Notes: a model not told the origin generated them from the letters alone. Counted from the stretch's first letter, positions 1-9,994 are shown. The stretch: 64,000 nt of DNA from Streptomyces sp. NRRL F-6131 (GCA_000719695.1 JOHN01000048.1:17355-81354); one strand, 5' to 3'. Numbers and translations: made by a program.

Positions 1-1236
1 GGCCCCGCGCTCGACGCGCTCCACGGCCTCTCCGTCGGCGACGCTCTCGGCGCGCAGTTCTTCGTCCCCGCCACCGCGCGGGCCCACCTCGCCACCCGCA
101 CCGCCCCGCCCGGCCCGTGGCCGTGGACGGACGACACCGAGATGGCCTGCTCGGTGTACGCCGCGCACACCGAGCGCGGCGCGATCGACGTCTTCGACCT
201 CACCCACGCCTTCGCCCGTCGGCAAGACTTCGACCGCGGCTACGGCCCGTCCGCCAACCGGCTGTTGCGCCTGGTCCGGGAGGGCGGTGACGCCCGGGCG
301 CTGGCCTCGGCGGTGTTCGACGGCCAGGGGTCGTACGGCAACGGCGCCGCGATGCGGGTCGCCCCGCTCGGGGCGGCGTACGCGGCCGACCCGAGGGAGG
401 CGGTGCGCCCGGCCGTCGGGACGGCGCTGATCACCCACACCCACCCGCAGGCGGTGGACGGCGCGGTCGCCGTCGCGGCGGCCGCCGCCTTCGCGGTGCG
501 GGCCCGCAGCACGCCGACCACGCCGGAGGGCTTCCTGGCGGACGTCCGTCGGCTCACCCCGCGCGGCGCCGTCCACGACGGTCTGACCGAGGCGATCGCG
601 CTGCTCGACGAACCGGACCTCGCCGTCGCGGCGCGGGTGCTCGGCAACGGCAGTCGGACCAGTGCCGCCGACACCGTCCCGTACGCGCTCCGGTGCGCGG
701 CCCGGTGGCTCACCGACTACCCGGCGGCGATCTGGGAGGCGGTGTCCGCCGGCGGGGACGCGGACACCGTCGCCGCGATCACCGGCGGTGTCGTGGCCGC
801 ACGCACGGGGACGGCCGGCATCCCCGCCACCTGGCTGGCCGCCCGCGAGCCGCTGCCCGCCTGGACCTTCGCCGCCCCGGGCAGCGTGTCCGGCGGCCCG
901 GGCCGTGCGGAGATGCTGGTGCCGCGGCCGCACCCGGTGCCGGACGCGGTGTGGACGGACGGGCAGTGGCAGCTGCTGCGGAGCGGGGCCGGGCCGCTCG
1001 TCGGGGGCCGCCGCTGGCCGGTGCGCACCCGGGAGGGCACGCTCCGGCTCTGCCACCCGGACGGTCACCCGGTCTGGGAGCTGACGGTCGCACCGGACCG
1101 GGCCGGCTGGCGCCCGGTGTCCGCGGTCGTCGAGGCCTGCCCGGAGCGCGCGCCCGAGCCGGGGGGCGACCGTGACACCGGCCTGCTGGCCCGCCTGCTC
1201 CGGGCCGCGGTCACGGGCGAACCGACCGGGTCCTGA
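1..1236 (+). CDS. ADP-ribosylglycohydrolase family protein (5' partial)
   Basis: The reading frame is open from base 1, so the true start lies before the window; 411 residues and the stop are visible. The family removes ADP-ribose from proteins or small molecules using a binuclear Mg centre. Seen here: a DALHGLSVGDALGAQF segment at the edge, the metal-binding TDDTE motif near visible residue 44, and the C-terminal SAGGDADTVAAITG motif near residue 250, all hallmarks of the fold. After the hydrolase domain there is a tail of about 130 residues with no domain I recognise. It converges on a GNAT gene across a hairpin-rich 110-bp gap. Substrate cannot be told from sequence. The family call is firm; only the length is incomplete. 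Confidence 0.88.
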   Translation, partial: GPALDALHGLSVGDALGAQFFVPATARAHLATRTAPPGPWPWTDDTEMACSVYAAHTERGAIDVFDLTHAFARRQDFDRGYGPSANRLLRLVREGGDARALASAVFDGQGSYGNGAAMRVAPLGAAYAADPREAVRPAVGTALITHTHPQAVDGAVAVAAAAAFAVRARSTPTTPEGFLADVRRLTPRGAVHDGLTEAIALLDEPDLAVAARVLGNGSRTSAADTVPYALRCAARWLTDYPAAIWEAVSAGGDADTVAAITGGVVAARTGTAGIPATWLAAREPLPAWTFAAPGSVSGGPGRAEMLVPRPHPVPDAVWTDGQWQLLRSGAGPLVGGRRWPVRTREGTLRLCHPDGHPVWELTVAPDRAGWRPVSAVVEACPERAPEPGGDRDTGLLARLLRAAVTGEPTGS

Positions 1237-1262
1237 CGCCGGGCGGACCGCGCACGCCGAAA

Positions 1263-1337
1263 CCCCGCCGGTCCGCACCCCGCCGGTCCGCACCCCGCCG
1301 GTCCACCCTGCGGACGCCCGCGGTGCGGACCGGCGGG
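1263..1337. terminator. Repeat-built bidirectional terminator
   Basis: A 15-bp unit (CCCCGCCGGTCCGCA) occurs in tandem at 1263-1277 and 1278-1292, with a shortened third copy from 1293. The sequence GGTGCGGACCGGCGGG at 1322-1337 is the exact reverse complement of 16 bases in each of the first two copies (1264-1279 and 1279-1294). One 3' arm can therefore pair with either 5' arm. It lies between convergent genes, so it probably ends both transcripts. There is no U-run, as is common in Streptomyces. Confidence 0.6.
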
Positions 1338-1346
1338 TGGCGGGCC

Positions 1347-2072
1347 TCAGGCCGTGATCAGGTGCCCGCCGCCGCCGTGTCTAAGGCACTCCTGGTTGAT
1401 CGCCGGATCCGGGGCGCTCGGCGAGGTGGCGGCGGCGATCCGCAGCTCGATGATGTCCCGCACGGCCGGCCACTCGTTGTCCAGGATCGAGTAGAACGCT
1501 GTGGACCGGACCACCCCGTCCAGCCCGCGCGAGTGCGCCCGGCGGACGCCCTCGGCGGTGGCGCCGAGCCGCTCGATGGCGGCCCGCGACCGCATGTTGC
1601 GGGCGTCGGCGCGCAGCGAGATCCGCTGCACGCCCCACACCTCGAAGGCGTGCCGCAGCATCAGCAGCTTCGCCTCGGTGTTGATGCCGGTGCCCTGGGC
1701 CCGCGGGGACAGCCAGGTGTTGCCGATCTCGGCGGCGTCCGGGACGGCGGTCGCGGGGTCCCCGAACGGCACGCCCGGCACCGGCGGCCAGACGAGCGGC
1801 CCCTGCCAGTAGTCGAGTTCGAGGAACCGGGTGGAGCCCACCACGCGGCCGTCGGCCTGGTTCACCGTCGCGAACGGCAGCGACCGGCCGGAGGCCTGGT
1901 CCGCCAGGGCGCGCGCGATGTACTCCCGGGCGGCTTCCAGGCCGTGCGGGACGGGGGTGAAGGCGTAGGTCGTACGGTCCTCGGCGCCGGCCTGGGCGAT
2001 GGCCTCGGCATGGTGTGCGGCGAGGGGCTCCAGCCGCACGGTGCGGCCGGTGAGGATGACAGGTACGGGCAC
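1347..2072 (-). CDS. GNAT family N-acetyltransferase
   Basis: A 241-residue protein beginning VPVPVILTGRTVRLEPL, the usual first strand of RimJ/RimL-like GNAT enzymes, which transfer acetyl from acetyl-CoA to an amino group. The middle segment with TWLSPRAQGTGINTEAK matches the acetyl-CoA binding loop, and RADARNMRSRAAIERLGA matches the family's C-terminal helix. The frame stays open far upstream, but the upstream translation is Arg/Pro-rich noise; the GTG at 2072, preceded by GAAGG, gives the expected family length. The substrate is unknown. It is convergent with the ADP-ribosylglycohydrolase and likely monocistronic. Confidence 0.85.
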   Translation of the reverse strand: MPVPVILTGRTVRLEPLAAHHAEAIAQAGAEDRTTYAFTPVPHGLEAAREYIARALADQASGRSLPFATVNQADGRVVGSTRFLELDYWQGPLVWPPVPGVPFGDPATAVPDAAEIGNTWLSPRAQGTGINTEAKLLMLRHAFEVWGVQRISLRADARNMRSRAAIERLGATAEGVRRAHSRGLDGVVRSTAFYSILDNEWPAVRDIIELRIAAATSPSAPDPAINQECLRHGGGGHLITA

Positions 2073-2771
2073 GGAACCTTCGGTCCTTCGGCGGTCGGAG
2101 GGTGCTGGCCCGTGCCGGGGTGCGGTGCGGGCCAGCAGTGGACGGTTCGCCCCGTTCCGGCGTGCGCCCACCGGTGCCCGCGCACGCCGGAGGCCGGTCG
2201 AGCGGGGTGGGGAGCGACGACCCGGAGACGGGCAGCGCGGTGCCGGAACGGACGCGGGTCCACGGACCGGTCCGGCGGGATGAGCGAGGGGACAGTGTGC
2301 GTCCGCGAGATGGCCGAAGAGGAAACGAGAGCGCGAAGGGAAGCAGGCGGCCAGGTGAAGGCAAGATGCGTCGTGGGTGGCTGGCCGAACACCGGTCCGG
2401 GTCGTGATCGACGGCGTTACGGACGACGTGACGACGACGCGACGATGCGAGGCAGCGAGAGGACGATACCCGTCAGAAGGCAATGCGTCACTTCGCGGCA
2501 CACGAATGGCCGTCGGGGCGGCTCGGAGGCCTGTCACGGGGACCGTTCGCACCCCCCTGACCAGGGCCTTTTCCGGTGGGTGCGATCATGGTCCGGTCGG
2601 GCCGCCGGGGGCGCGGCGGGCGGCGCCGGGAACCGGCCGGGCGCGCCGGGAATTCCGGCGGCACCCCGCACGCTGGACGTGGAGAGCCGGGCACGAGTCC
2701 CAGCGCGGGCCGACGCGCGAGGGAGCGCACGGCGAACCGCGACGAGGAAAGAAACGGGGTGTGGGTGAGCG
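2073..2771. other. Long intergenic region, no gene supported
   Basis: About 700 bp between the divergent GNAT and PAC2 genes. The part from roughly 2285 to 2560 is purine-rich on the plus strand and less GC-biased than its surroundings. Every open frame here translates to Arg/Gly/Pro-rich sequence without the codon pattern of the neighbours. It should hold the two divergent promoters. I see no tRNA, riboswitch or clear hairpin, and a small RNA cannot be excluded. Confidence 0.5.
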
Positions 2772-3716
2772 GTGCGTGATCCCCAGGCGCTGTACGAGCT
2801 GGACCAGCAGGGCGTGGCCGCCGTGGCCGCGGCGAGGGCCGCGCTGTCGGACACGGGCGCCGGCCTGGTGCTGCTCCACCACTTCGAGGGCTTCATGGAC
2901 GCCGGTGAGGCGGGCGCCCAGGTGGTCGCCCACCTGCTGGAGACGGGCGAGCCGCAGGTGGTGGCCCGCTTCGACCACGACCGTCTGGTGGACTACCGGG
3001 CCCGCCGCCCCGCGATGGTCTTCGACCGGGAGCAGTGGTCGTCCTACGAGCCGCCGGAGATCCTCCTCCAGCTGGTCCACGACGCGGCCGGTTCGCCGTT
3101 CCTGCTGCTCACCGGACCGGAGCCGGACGTCGAGTGGGAGCGCTTCGCCGCCGCCGTCCGCGAGCTGGTCGAGCGCTTCGACGTCCGGCTGACCCTCGAC
3201 TTCCACGGCATCCCGATGGGCGTGCCGCACACCCGCCCGGTCGGCCTGACCCCGCACGGCAACCGGATGGACCTCGCGGCCGGCTACCCGCAGTGGTTCG
3301 AGCAGGCGCAGGTCCCGGGCAGTGCCCAGGCGCTGCTGGAGTTCCGGCTCGCCGAGGCCGGGCACGACGTGCTGGGCTTCGCCGCGCACGTGCCGCACTA
3401 CGTGGCGCGTTCGGCGTACCCGGCGGCGGCGGTGCTGATCATGGAGGCCGTGCAGTCGGCCACCGGCCTGGTGCTGCCCGGCACCCTGCTGCGCGAGCGG
3501 GTCGACGAGGTGTACGCCGACATCGAGGAGCAGCTCGCCCACGGCGACGGGGAGTTGCGCTCGGCGATCCGCGGCATGGAGGGCCAGTACGACGCGGTGG
3601 CCGGTTCGCAGGGCCGGGAGAGTCTGCTGGCCGAGCCGGTGGACCTGCCCTCGGCGGACGAGCTGGGCCGGCGCTTCGAGCAGTTCCTGGCCGAGCACGA
3701 GCGCGGACCCGAGTAA
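2772..3716 (+). CDS. PAC2 family protein
   Basis: A 314-residue PAC2 (proteasome assembly chaperone 2-like) protein. In archaea and actinobacteria the family resembles eukaryotic proteasome chaperones, but its bacterial role is not established; actinobacteria do have 20S proteasomes. Seen: the N-terminal [18 protein letters not shown] segment, [20 protein letters not shown], the [13 protein letters not shown] loop in the centre, and a charged C-terminal tail ([18 protein letters not shown]). The GTG at 2772 is the first start in frame and gives the usual N-terminus. A run of short GC-rich repeats and a hairpin follow, so it is probably monocistronic. Confidence 0.88.
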   Translation: MRDPQALYELDQQGVAAVAAARAALSDTGAGLVLLHHFEGFMDAGEAGAQVVAHLLETGEPQVVARFDHDRLVDYRARRPAMVFDREQWSSYEPPEILLQLVHDAAGSPFLLLTGPEPDVEWERFAAAVRELVERFDVRLTLDFHGIPMGVPHTRPVGLTPHGNRMDLAAGYPQWFEQAQVPGSAQALLEFRLAEAGHDVLGFAAHVPHYVARSAYPAAAVLIMEAVQSATGLVLPGTLLRERVDEVYADIEEQLAHGDGELRSAIRGMEGQYDAVAGSQGRESLLAEPVDLPSADELGRRFEQFLAEHERGPE

Positions 3717-3721
3717 CAGCG

Positions 3722-3833
3722 GCCCGACCGGGGAAGGTCCGACCGGCGAAGGCCCGACCGGCGAGGGCCCGAGCGGTGAGGGCCCGAGCGACCGGCCAGG
3801 AGGCCCCGGACGACGGAGACCGTCGCCCGGGGC
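3722..3833 (+). terminator. Degenerate 16-bp repeats followed by hairpin terminator
   Basis: Roughly five imperfect 16-bp units of the type AAGGCCCGACCGGCGA run from about 3722 to 3797. They are followed by a hairpin with arms 3803-3816 and 3820-3833, 14 bp with one mismatch and a 3-nt loop. Position just after the PAC2 stop suggests a factor-independent terminator. Confidence 0.6.
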
Positions 3834-3960
3834 TTCGCACTGCCGGGATTTTCCGCGCCGGGCGGGAGCGATCGCGCCCGCCCGTGCGTTGGTGACTGCG
3901 GTGCCCGGGGGACGGGCCGTCGTAGGGAGAAGGTCAACGGTTCCTACCCGGGGGGTTCCC

Positions 3961-4980
3961 GTGTCACTGTCCGTACGCCCGATCGGCGCGCTCGGCGGCG
4001 CGCTGAGCGCGGGCCTCGCCGCCGTCCTGCTCGCCGGCTGCTCCGGGTCGTCCGGTGCCGGCAGCGTCGTCGCGGCCGCCGCGGACGGTTCGGGGCCGCC
4101 GCGCGCCGTCACGTCCGCCGTGCCCACGCCGACCCCGACGCCGACCCCGACGCCCACCGGGCCGTACGTGGCGCTCGGCGACTCCTACACGGCGGGCCTG
4201 AAGATCAGCCCCCAGGTGGGCGAGCCGAAGGGCTGCGCCCGCTCGGGGGTCAACTACCCCTCGCTGGTGGCCAGGGCGCTCGGCCTGGCGGGCGAACGGT
4301 TCCACGACGTCAGCTGCAGCGGCGCCCGGACCGGCGACCTCACCGGAGCCCAGACCACCGACGGCGGCGTCAATCCGCCGCAGCTGGACGCGCTCACCCC
4401 GGCCACCCGGCTGGTGACCGTCGGGATCGGCGGCAACGACGCCGGTTTCATGGAGGTCGTCGGCCAGTGCGCCAAGGAGAACCTGGTGGACGCGCTCAAG
4501 GGCCTGGTCGGTACGGGCCGCGCCGCCGCGCCCTGCCGGGACTCCTACGCCGCCGCGGACGGCGGCGACCAGGTGCAGCGCAAGGTGGACTCCGCCGGCG
4601 AGCGGCTCGGCGAGACGCTCAAGGAGGTCGGGCGCCGGGCCCCGCAGGCCAGGGTCTACGTGGTCGGCTACCCGTCGCTGCTGCCCGCCGACCCCGCGAG
4701 CTGCCTCCCGGTGCTGGGTGCGACCGTGGCGGGCGGGGACCTCGGCTTCCTGGTGGAGAAGGAGCAGCAGCTCAACGCCATGCTGAAGCGGCGGGCGGAG
4801 GCCGCCGGGGCGGTCTTCGTGGACCTCGCCGCGGCTTCGGCCGGCCACGACATGTGCGCGGGCGAGCCCGCCCGCTGGGTGGAGCCCCCGTTCCCGGCAC
4901 CCGGTCTGGCGGCGATCCACCCCAATGCCAGGGGCCAGGAGGGCGTCGCCGCGGCCGTCCTCAAGGTGCTCCGGGGCTGA
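3961..4980 (+). CDS. Secreted SGNH/GDSL hydrolase lipoprotein
   Basis: A 339-residue exported esterase/lipase of the SGNH superfamily. The GTG at 3961 is chosen because it follows a G-rich ribosome site and starts a proper lipoprotein signal: a short basic N-terminus, a hydrophobic core and the lipobox LLAGC (Cys about residue 23). A Thr-Pro repeat linker (near 4128-4160) tethers the enzyme. Catalytic blocks are visible in order: GDSYTAG (block I Ser), SCSGARTGDL, GIGGNDAGF (block III Asn) and IHPNARGQEG (block V His). The product should be membrane-anchored and cleave extracellular esters; the substrate is not evident. A farther upstream start is possible but would bury the signal peptide. 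Confidence 0.9.
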   Translation: MSLSVRPIGALGGALSAGLAAVLLAGCSGSSGAGSVVAAAADGSGPPRAVTSAVPTPTPTPTPTPTGPYVALGDSYTAGLKISPQVGEPKGCARSGVNYPSLVARALGLAGERFHDVSCSGARTGDLTGAQTTDGGVNPPQLDALTPATRLVTVGIGGNDAGFMEVVGQCAKENLVDALKGLVGTGRAAAPCRDSYAAADGGDQVQRKVDSAGERLGETLKEVGRRAPQARVYVVGYPSLLPADPASCLPVLGATVAGGDLGFLVEKEQQLNAMLKRRAEAAGAVFVDLAAASAGHDMCAGEPARWVEPPFPAPGLAAIHPNARGQEGVAAAVLKVLRG

Positions 4981-5000
4981 CCGGCGCAGGCCGGTCCGGT

Positions 5001-5100
5001 CCGCGCCCGACCACGCCGGATCCGGCCGCGCCCGATCCCGCCGGATCCGGCCGCGCCCGATCCCGCCGGATCCGGCCGCGCCCGATCCCGCCGGATCCGG
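5001..5100. repeat. Tandem repeat, four 25-bp units
   Basis: Four head-to-tail 25-bp units occupy 5001-5025, 5026-5050, 5051-5075 and 5076-5100. The last three are identical and the first differs at two positions. Each unit contains a BamHI site (GGATCC). The array sits between the SGNH lipoprotein and the dgt-like gene and has no spacers, so it is a simple tandem repeat. Confidence 0.9.
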
Positions 5101-5235
5101 CCGGGCCCGGCCACGGCCCCGCCTGGCCCGGACCGGCGCTCACCGGCGTACGGTCAAGGGTTCACGTTCCGGCCCGCGCCCCGTCGCGCGCGGCACACTT
5201 CCGGTGTCACAGCCGCGGCGTACCGTGAGGGGCAT

Positions 5236-6552
5236 ATGGACGACACCGCGCACCGCCTCACCGACGCCCCGACCCCGACCCCGTACGACCGCGCCGCCGA
5301 GGCCCGCTGGGTGCCGGAACCGGACAAACGCCCCGGCCGCACGGCGTTCCAGCGCGACCGCGCCCGCGTGCTCCACTCCGCCGCCCTGCGCCGGCTGGCC
5401 GGCACCACCCAGGTGGTCGCCCCGATGCGCAGTGACTTCCCCCGCACCCGGCTGACCCACTCGCTGGAATGCGCCCAGGTCGGCCGGGAGTTGGGCGCCG
5501 CCCTCGGCTGCGACCCGGACCTCGTCGAGACCGCCTGCCTGGCCCACGACATCGGCCATCCGCCGTTCGGCCACACCGGCGAGGAGGCGCTCGACCAGGC
5601 CGCCGAGGCCTGCGGCGGCTTCGAGGGGAACGCCCAGTCGCTGCGGATCCTGACCCGGCTGGAGCCCAAGCGCTTCGCCCCGCTGGACGAGGCGCCGGCC
5701 CGGCTGGCCCCCTGGCCGGGCCGCAGCGTCGGCCTGAACCTGAGCCGCGCCGCCCTGGACGCCGCCACCAAGTACCCCTGGCCGCACGGCGCCCACCCCA
5801 CCGACCCGGCCTCGCCGAAGTACGGGGTCTACGCGGACGACCTGCCGGTCTTCCGCTGGCTGCGGGCCGGTTCCCCGGCCGGGCGCAAGTGCTTCGAGGC
5901 CACCGTCATGGACTGGTCCGACGACGTCGCCTACTCGACCCACGACGTCGAGGACGGCCTCCAGGCCGGCCACATCGACCCGGCCGCGCTGCGCGCCCCG
6001 AGCGAGCGCTCCGAGCTGTTCAAGGTCGCCGAGCGCTACGCCCGGGACGCCGAGCCCGAGGAGCTGGCCGACGCCCTGGACCGGCTGCTCGCCCAGGACT
6101 GGTGGCCCGAGTCCTACGACGGCACCGCCCGCGCCCGGGCCGGGCTGAAGGACCTCACCAGCCAGCTGATCGGCCGGTTCTGCCTGGCCGCCGAGCAGGC
6201 CACCCGGGCCCGCTACGGCCCCGGCCGGCTCAGCCGGTACGCGGCCGAGCTGGTGGTGCCGCGCGAGGTCCGGCTGGAGTGCGCGGTGCTCAAGGCGGTC
6301 GCCGTCCGGTACGTGATGCAGCGCGACGAGCAGGCCCAGCTGCGGGCCCGGCAGCGGATCGTCATCGCCGAGCTGGCCGAGGCCCTCACCCGGCGCGCCC
6401 CGGAGGTGCTGGACCCGGTCTTCGCCGCGATGTACGCGGAGGCGGAGGACGACCGGGCCGCCCTGCGCACGGTGATCGACCAGATCGCCACCCTCACCGA
6501 CGCCTCCGCCCTGGCCCTGCACGCCCGGCTGGTCGGCCCTTCCCGGAGCTGA
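5236..6552 (+). CDS. dgt: Deoxyguanosinetriphosphate triphosphohydrolase-like protein
   Basis: A 438-residue HD-domain phosphohydrolase of the Dgt family, which hydrolyses dNTPs to the nucleoside and triphosphate and so trims dNTP pools. The HD metal ligands are visible: His75 in [13 protein letters not shown], then [16 protein letters not shown] (His104-Asp105, His108, His113). A later Asp in [13 protein letters not shown] (about residue 220) completes the site. The N-terminal [26 protein letters not shown] segment is typical of the family. The ATG at 5236 follows GAGGGG. It is just upstream of dnaG on the same strand (81 bp), a pairing usual in actinobacteria and consistent with a replication role. 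Confidence 0.93.
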   Translation: MDDTAHRLTDAPTPTPYDRAAEARWVPEPDKRPGRTAFQRDRARVLHSAALRRLAGTTQVVAPMRSDFPRTRLTHSLECAQVGRELGAALGCDPDLVETACLAHDIGHPPFGHTGEEALDQAAEACGGFEGNAQSLRILTRLEPKRFAPLDEAPARLAPWPGRSVGLNLSRAALDAATKYPWPHGAHPTDPASPKYGVYADDLPVFRWLRAGSPAGRKCFEATVMDWSDDVAYSTHDVEDGLQAGHIDPAALRAPSERSELFKVAERYARDAEPEELADALDRLLAQDWWPESYDGTARARAGLKDLTSQLIGRFCLAAEQATRARYGPGRLSRYAAELVVPREVRLECAVLKAVAVRYVMQRDEQAQLRARQRIVIAELAEALTRRAPEVLDPVFAAMYAEAEDDRAALRTVIDQIATLTDASALALHARLVGPSRS

Positions 6553-6621
6553 GGGCCGGGAGAGCCGAGGGCCGGGGCCGGCCCCGCCGCCCGACCGAGC
6601 CGCCCGACCCGGTCGCCCCAG

Positions 6622-6634
6622 TAGACTTCCGGGG
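6622..6634 (+). promoter_or_regulatory. Candidate leaderless promoter of dnaG
   Basis: TAGACT at 6622-6627 fits the actinobacterial -10 pattern TANNNT and ends six bases before the GTG start at 6634. Transcription would begin at or next to the start codon. No ribosome site precedes the GTG. No clear -35 is visible. Confidence 0.5.
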
Positions 6635-8541
6635 TGGCCGGGCGGATCAGGGACGAAGACGTACAGGCGGTGCGCAGCGCACTGCCGATCGACGCGGTGG
6701 TCGGCGACTACGTACAGCTGACCAACGGTGGCGGCGGCGAGTACAAGGGGGTCTGCCCCTTCCACGACGAGAAGTCCGCCTCCTTCTACGTCAACCCCGC
6801 CAAGGGCGTCTTCCACTGCTTCGGCTGCCAGGAGAACGGCGACACCATCGCCTTCCTGATGAAGATCGAGCACTTCACCTTCGCCGAGGCCGTCGAGCGG
6901 ATGGCCACCCAGGCCGGCATCACCCTGCGCTACGAGGAGGGCGGCTACAGCCCCCGCCACCAGCAGGGCGAACGCACCCGCCTGGTCGAGGCGCACAAGG
7001 TGGCCTCCGCCTGGTACCAGGAGCAGCTCACCTCGCCCGAGGCCGAGATCGGCCGCCGCTTCCTGGCCGAGCGGGGCTTCGACGAGGAGTCCGCGCGGAC
7101 CTTCGGCGTCGGCTACGCCCCGGCCGGCTGGGAGCACCTGGTGCGCTACCTGCGCGGCAAGGGCTTCACGGACAAGGAGATCCTGCTCGGCGGCCTGGCC
7201 TCGCAGGGCCAGCGCGGCGGACTGATCGACCGGTTCCGGGGGCGGCTGGTCTGGCCGATCCGGGACATCGCCGGCGAGGTGGTCGGCTTCGGCGCCCGGC
7301 GGCTGCGCGAGGACGACAACGGGCCGAAGTACCTGAACACCCCCGAGACGCCGATCTACAAGAAGTCGCACGTGCTCTACGGCATCGACCTGGCGAAGAA
7401 GGAGATCGCCAAGTCGGGCCGGGCGGTGGTGGTCGAGGGCTACACCGATGTGATGGCCTGCCACCTGGCCGGGGTCACCTCCGCCGTGGCCACCTGCGGC
7501 ACGGCCTTCGCCGAGGACCACATCAAGATCATCCGCCGGCTGCTGATGGACACCTCGCAGTACCGCGGCGAGACCGTCTTCACCTTCGACGGCGACGCCG
7601 CCGGCCAGAAGGCCGCCCTGCGGGCCTTCGAGGACGACCAGAAGTTCGCCGCCAAGACCTCCATCGCGGTCAGTCCCGGTGGCATGGACCCGTGCGAGCT
7701 GCGGCTGGCCAAGGGCGACGACGCGGTCCGCGAACTGATCGACAACCCCGTCCCGCTCTTCGAGTTCGCGCTGGGCTCGGCCGTCGCCAAGCACCGGGTG
7801 GACACCCCCGAGGGCCGGTCGGCGGCGCTGGAGGAGGCGGCACCGATCGTCGCCCGGATCAAGGACCGCTCGATCCAGCACGAGTACGCCGTCCGGCTGG
7901 CCGGCATGCTGGGCATCCTGGACGAGCCGTTCGTGGTCCGGCGGGTGGCCCAGCTGGCCCGCTGGGACCGCGAGCGCCAGCAGAACCCCCGGGCCAACGG
8001 CCGGCTGCGCCAGCCCGAGCCGCCGCAGCCGGTCCGCCCGGCCCGGCCCGCCTTCGTGCTCAACCCGCGCGACCCGGCCCAGTTCGTCGAGCGCGAGCTG
8101 CTCAAGCTGGCCCTCCAGCACCCGGACCTGGTCGCGCCGGCCTTCGACAACTACGGCGAGGACGAGTTCCCCACCCCGCCGTACACCGCCGTGCGCCGGG
8201 CGATCGGCCAGGCCGGCGGGGCCGCGTACGGGGCCACCCTGGCCGACTTCACCGCCGTGGTGCGCGAGGCGTGCCCGGACGACCGGGTGCGCTCCCTGGT
8301 CACCGAGCTGACCGTGGAGCCGGTGCGCTCGCGCCGCAAGGTGGACGCCGTCTACGCGGGGGAGTTCCTGGTCAAGCTGCGGATGCTGGCCGTGGACCGC
8401 CGGGTCGACGAGGTCCGGGCCCACCTCCAGCGGCTCGGCAACCGGGCCGCCCCGGAGGAGCTGCACGCGGTGCAGACCGAGCTGTGGCAGCTCCAGCAGT
8501 ACGGGCAGTCCCTGCGCAGCGGCGGCGCCGCCGCGCTGTAG
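6634..8541 (+). CDS. dnaG: DNA primase
   Basis: A 635-residue DnaG primase, which makes RNA primers at the replication fork with DnaB helicase. The N-terminal zinc-binding domain carries Cys41, His44, Cys62 and Cys65 (CPFHDEKSASF...HCFGC). The RNA polymerase/TOPRIM core has the acidic EGYTDVMACHLAG motif near residue 268 and TFDGDAAGQKAALRA near 319. The C-terminal third (after about residue 450, following a proline-rich hinge) is the helicase-binding domain. Length is normal. The GTG start is immediately downstream of a -10-like hexamer, so the mRNA may be leaderless. Confidence 0.97.
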   Translation: MAGRIRDEDVQAVRSALPIDAVVGDYVQLTNGGGGEYKGVCPFHDEKSASFYVNPAKGVFHCFGCQENGDTIAFLMKIEHFTFAEAVERMATQAGITLRYEEGGYSPRHQQGERTRLVEAHKVASAWYQEQLTSPEAEIGRRFLAERGFDEESARTFGVGYAPAGWEHLVRYLRGKGFTDKEILLGGLASQGQRGGLIDRFRGRLVWPIRDIAGEVVGFGARRLREDDNGPKYLNTPETPIYKKSHVLYGIDLAKKEIAKSGRAVVVEGYTDVMACHLAGVTSAVATCGTAFAEDHIKIIRRLLMDTSQYRGETVFTFDGDAAGQKAALRAFEDDQKFAAKTSIAVSPGGMDPCELRLAKGDDAVRELIDNPVPLFEFALGSAVAKHRVDTPEGRSAALEEAAPIVARIKDRSIQHEYAVRLAGMLGILDEPFVVRRVAQLARWDRERQQNPRANGRLRQPEPPQPVRPARPAFVLNPRDPAQFVERELLKLALQHPDLVAPAFDNYGEDEFPTPPYTAVRRAIGQAGGAAYGATLADFTAVVREACPDDRVRSLVTELTVEPVRSRRKVDAVYAGEFLVKLRMLAVDRRVDEVRAHLQRLGNRAAPEELHAVQTELWQLQQYGQSLRSGGAAAL

Positions 8542-8722
8542 GACCTCGCCCGCGGCCCCGGGCGGCCGCGGCCGGACCCGCGGATCAAGGGCGCCGGGCC
8601 CGGGTTGAGAAAGTCCGCGCACGAGTCTCGGCCACGGAGTGTGGCGTGCCGCACACTGGAGGGCGTCTTGCCTCCGTACAGCGCGGGTCCGCCAGAGTCG
8701 CGCCCGCCCAGAGGGGATGCCC

Positions 8723-9994
8723 GTGGACCGAGGCCTCGCCGCGACCGCCCAGCCGACCACCGATCCGCTCGCCCCGCCCCCGCCGTACGACCCCGCCGAC
8801 CCGGCCGAGGACCACGGCCGCGCGGGAACGCCGCTCGCGGACGGCGCGCGCGTGCCCGCCCAGGGCCGACCGCCCGGGCACCCCGACGCCCGGGGGGCGG
8901 ACGCACCCGAGGACGCCGAGGACACCGGGTTCGACGACCCCGGGGCCGACGGCGCCGGGTCCGACGATTCCGCGGCCGACGGCGCCGCGGCCGACGCCGA
9001 CCGGGCGGAGCCGGAGGACCGCGAGGAGTCCGAGGGCCGCGAGGGCCCCGCGGGCCGGGGGCGGCCGGGCACCGACCCGAGCGGGCCGGCCGCCGACCTG
9101 CTCCGCCAGTACCTCCGCGAGATCGGCCGGATCCGGCTGCTCACCGCCGCCGAGGAGGTCGATCTGGCCCGCCGGATCGAGGCCGGGCTCTTCGCCGAGG
9201 AGCGGCTGCACGGCGAACCGCCGCCCCCCGACCGGCTGGCCGCCGAACTCGACACCCTGGTGGTCGTCGGCCGGCTCGCCAAGCGCCGGCTGATCGAGGC
9301 GAACCTGCGGCTGGTGGTCTCCGTCGCCAAGCGCTACATCGGCCGCGGCCTCACCCTGCTCGACCTGGTCCAGGAGGGCAACCTCGGGCTGATCCGGGCG
9401 GTGGAGAAGTTCGACTACACCCGGGGCTACAAGTTCTCCACCTACGCGACCTGGTGGATCCGCCAGGCGATGAGCCGAGCGCTGGCCGACCAGGCGCGGA
9501 CGATCCGGGTGCCGGTGCACGTCGTCGAACTGATCAACCGCGTGGTGCGGGTGCAGCGTTCACTGCTCCAGGAACGCGGGACCGAGCCGGGCCCGGCCGA
9601 CATCGCGGCGGCCCTGGAGCTCACCGAGGAGCGGGTGCGCGAGCTGCTCCGCCTCGCCCAGGAGCCCATCTCCCTGCACACCCCGGTCGGCGAGGAGGAC
9701 GACGTCGCGCTGGGCGACCTCATCGAGGACGCCGACGCGGCCTCACCCGCCGAGTCGGCCGCCTTCCTGCTGCTGCGTCAGCACCTGGAGGCGGTGCTGG
9801 CCACCCTCGGCGAGCGCGAGCGTCAGGTGGTCCAGCTCCGGTACGGCCTGGACGACGGGCGGGCCCGCACGCTGGAGGAGATCGGCGTGCTGTTCGGGGT
9901 GACCCGGGAGCGGATCCGCCAGATCGAGTCGAAGACCCTGGTCAAACTCCGGGACCACGCCTTCGCCGCCCAGCTCCGGGGTTACCTGGACTAG
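8723..9994 (+). CDS. hrdA: RNA polymerase sigma-70 factor, group 2 (HrdA-like)
   Basis: A 423-residue sigma factor. The GTG at 8723 is preferred over the ATG at 8717 because GAGGGG (8711-8716) abuts the ATG but is six bases from the GTG. The first 120 residues are acidic, low-complexity and variable. Region 1.2 ([21 protein letters not shown]), region 2 ([20 protein letters not shown] through [19 protein letters not shown]), region 3 and region 4 ([20 protein letters not shown]) all follow, so it should recognise HrdB-like promoters. Position next to dnaG is, from memory, that of hrdA in Streptomyces coelicolor; the specific paralogue name is inferred. The short N-terminus argues against it being the principal factor HrdB. 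Confidence 0.85.
   Translation: MDRGLAATAQPTTDPLAPPPPYDPADPAEDHGRAGTPLADGARVPAQGRPPGHPDARGADAPEDAEDTGFDDPGADGAGSDDSAADGAAADADRAEPEDREESEGREGPAGRGRPGTDPSGPAADLLRQYLREIGRIRLLTAAEEVDLARRIEAGLFAEERLHGEPPPPDRLAAELDTLVVVGRLAKRRLIEANLRLVVSVAKRYIGRGLTLLDLVQEGNLGLIRAVEKFDYTRGYKFSTYATWWIRQAMSRALADQARTIRVPVHVVELINRVVRVQRSLLQERGTEPGPADIAAALELTEERVRELLRLAQEPISLHTPVGEEDDVALGDLIEDADAASPAESAAFLLLRQHLEAVLATLGERERQVVQLRYGLDDGRARTLEEIGVLFGVTRERIRQIESKTLVKLRDHAFAAQLRGYLD

Noticed and set aside
2073..2771. Small protein genes in the 700-bp GNAT/PAC2 gap
   Set aside because: Frames are Arg/Gly-rich without family features or convincing ribosome sites.
5001..5100. CRISPR-like repeat array
   Set aside because: The 25-bp units are contiguous with no spacers and no cas genes are near.
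5140..9330. A very long open frame (1396 codons) on the minus strand opposite dgt, dnaG and hrdA
   Set aside because: It is a GC-bias shadow: its translation is Gly/Arg/Ala-rich with no domain, while the plus strand carries three clear conserved genes.
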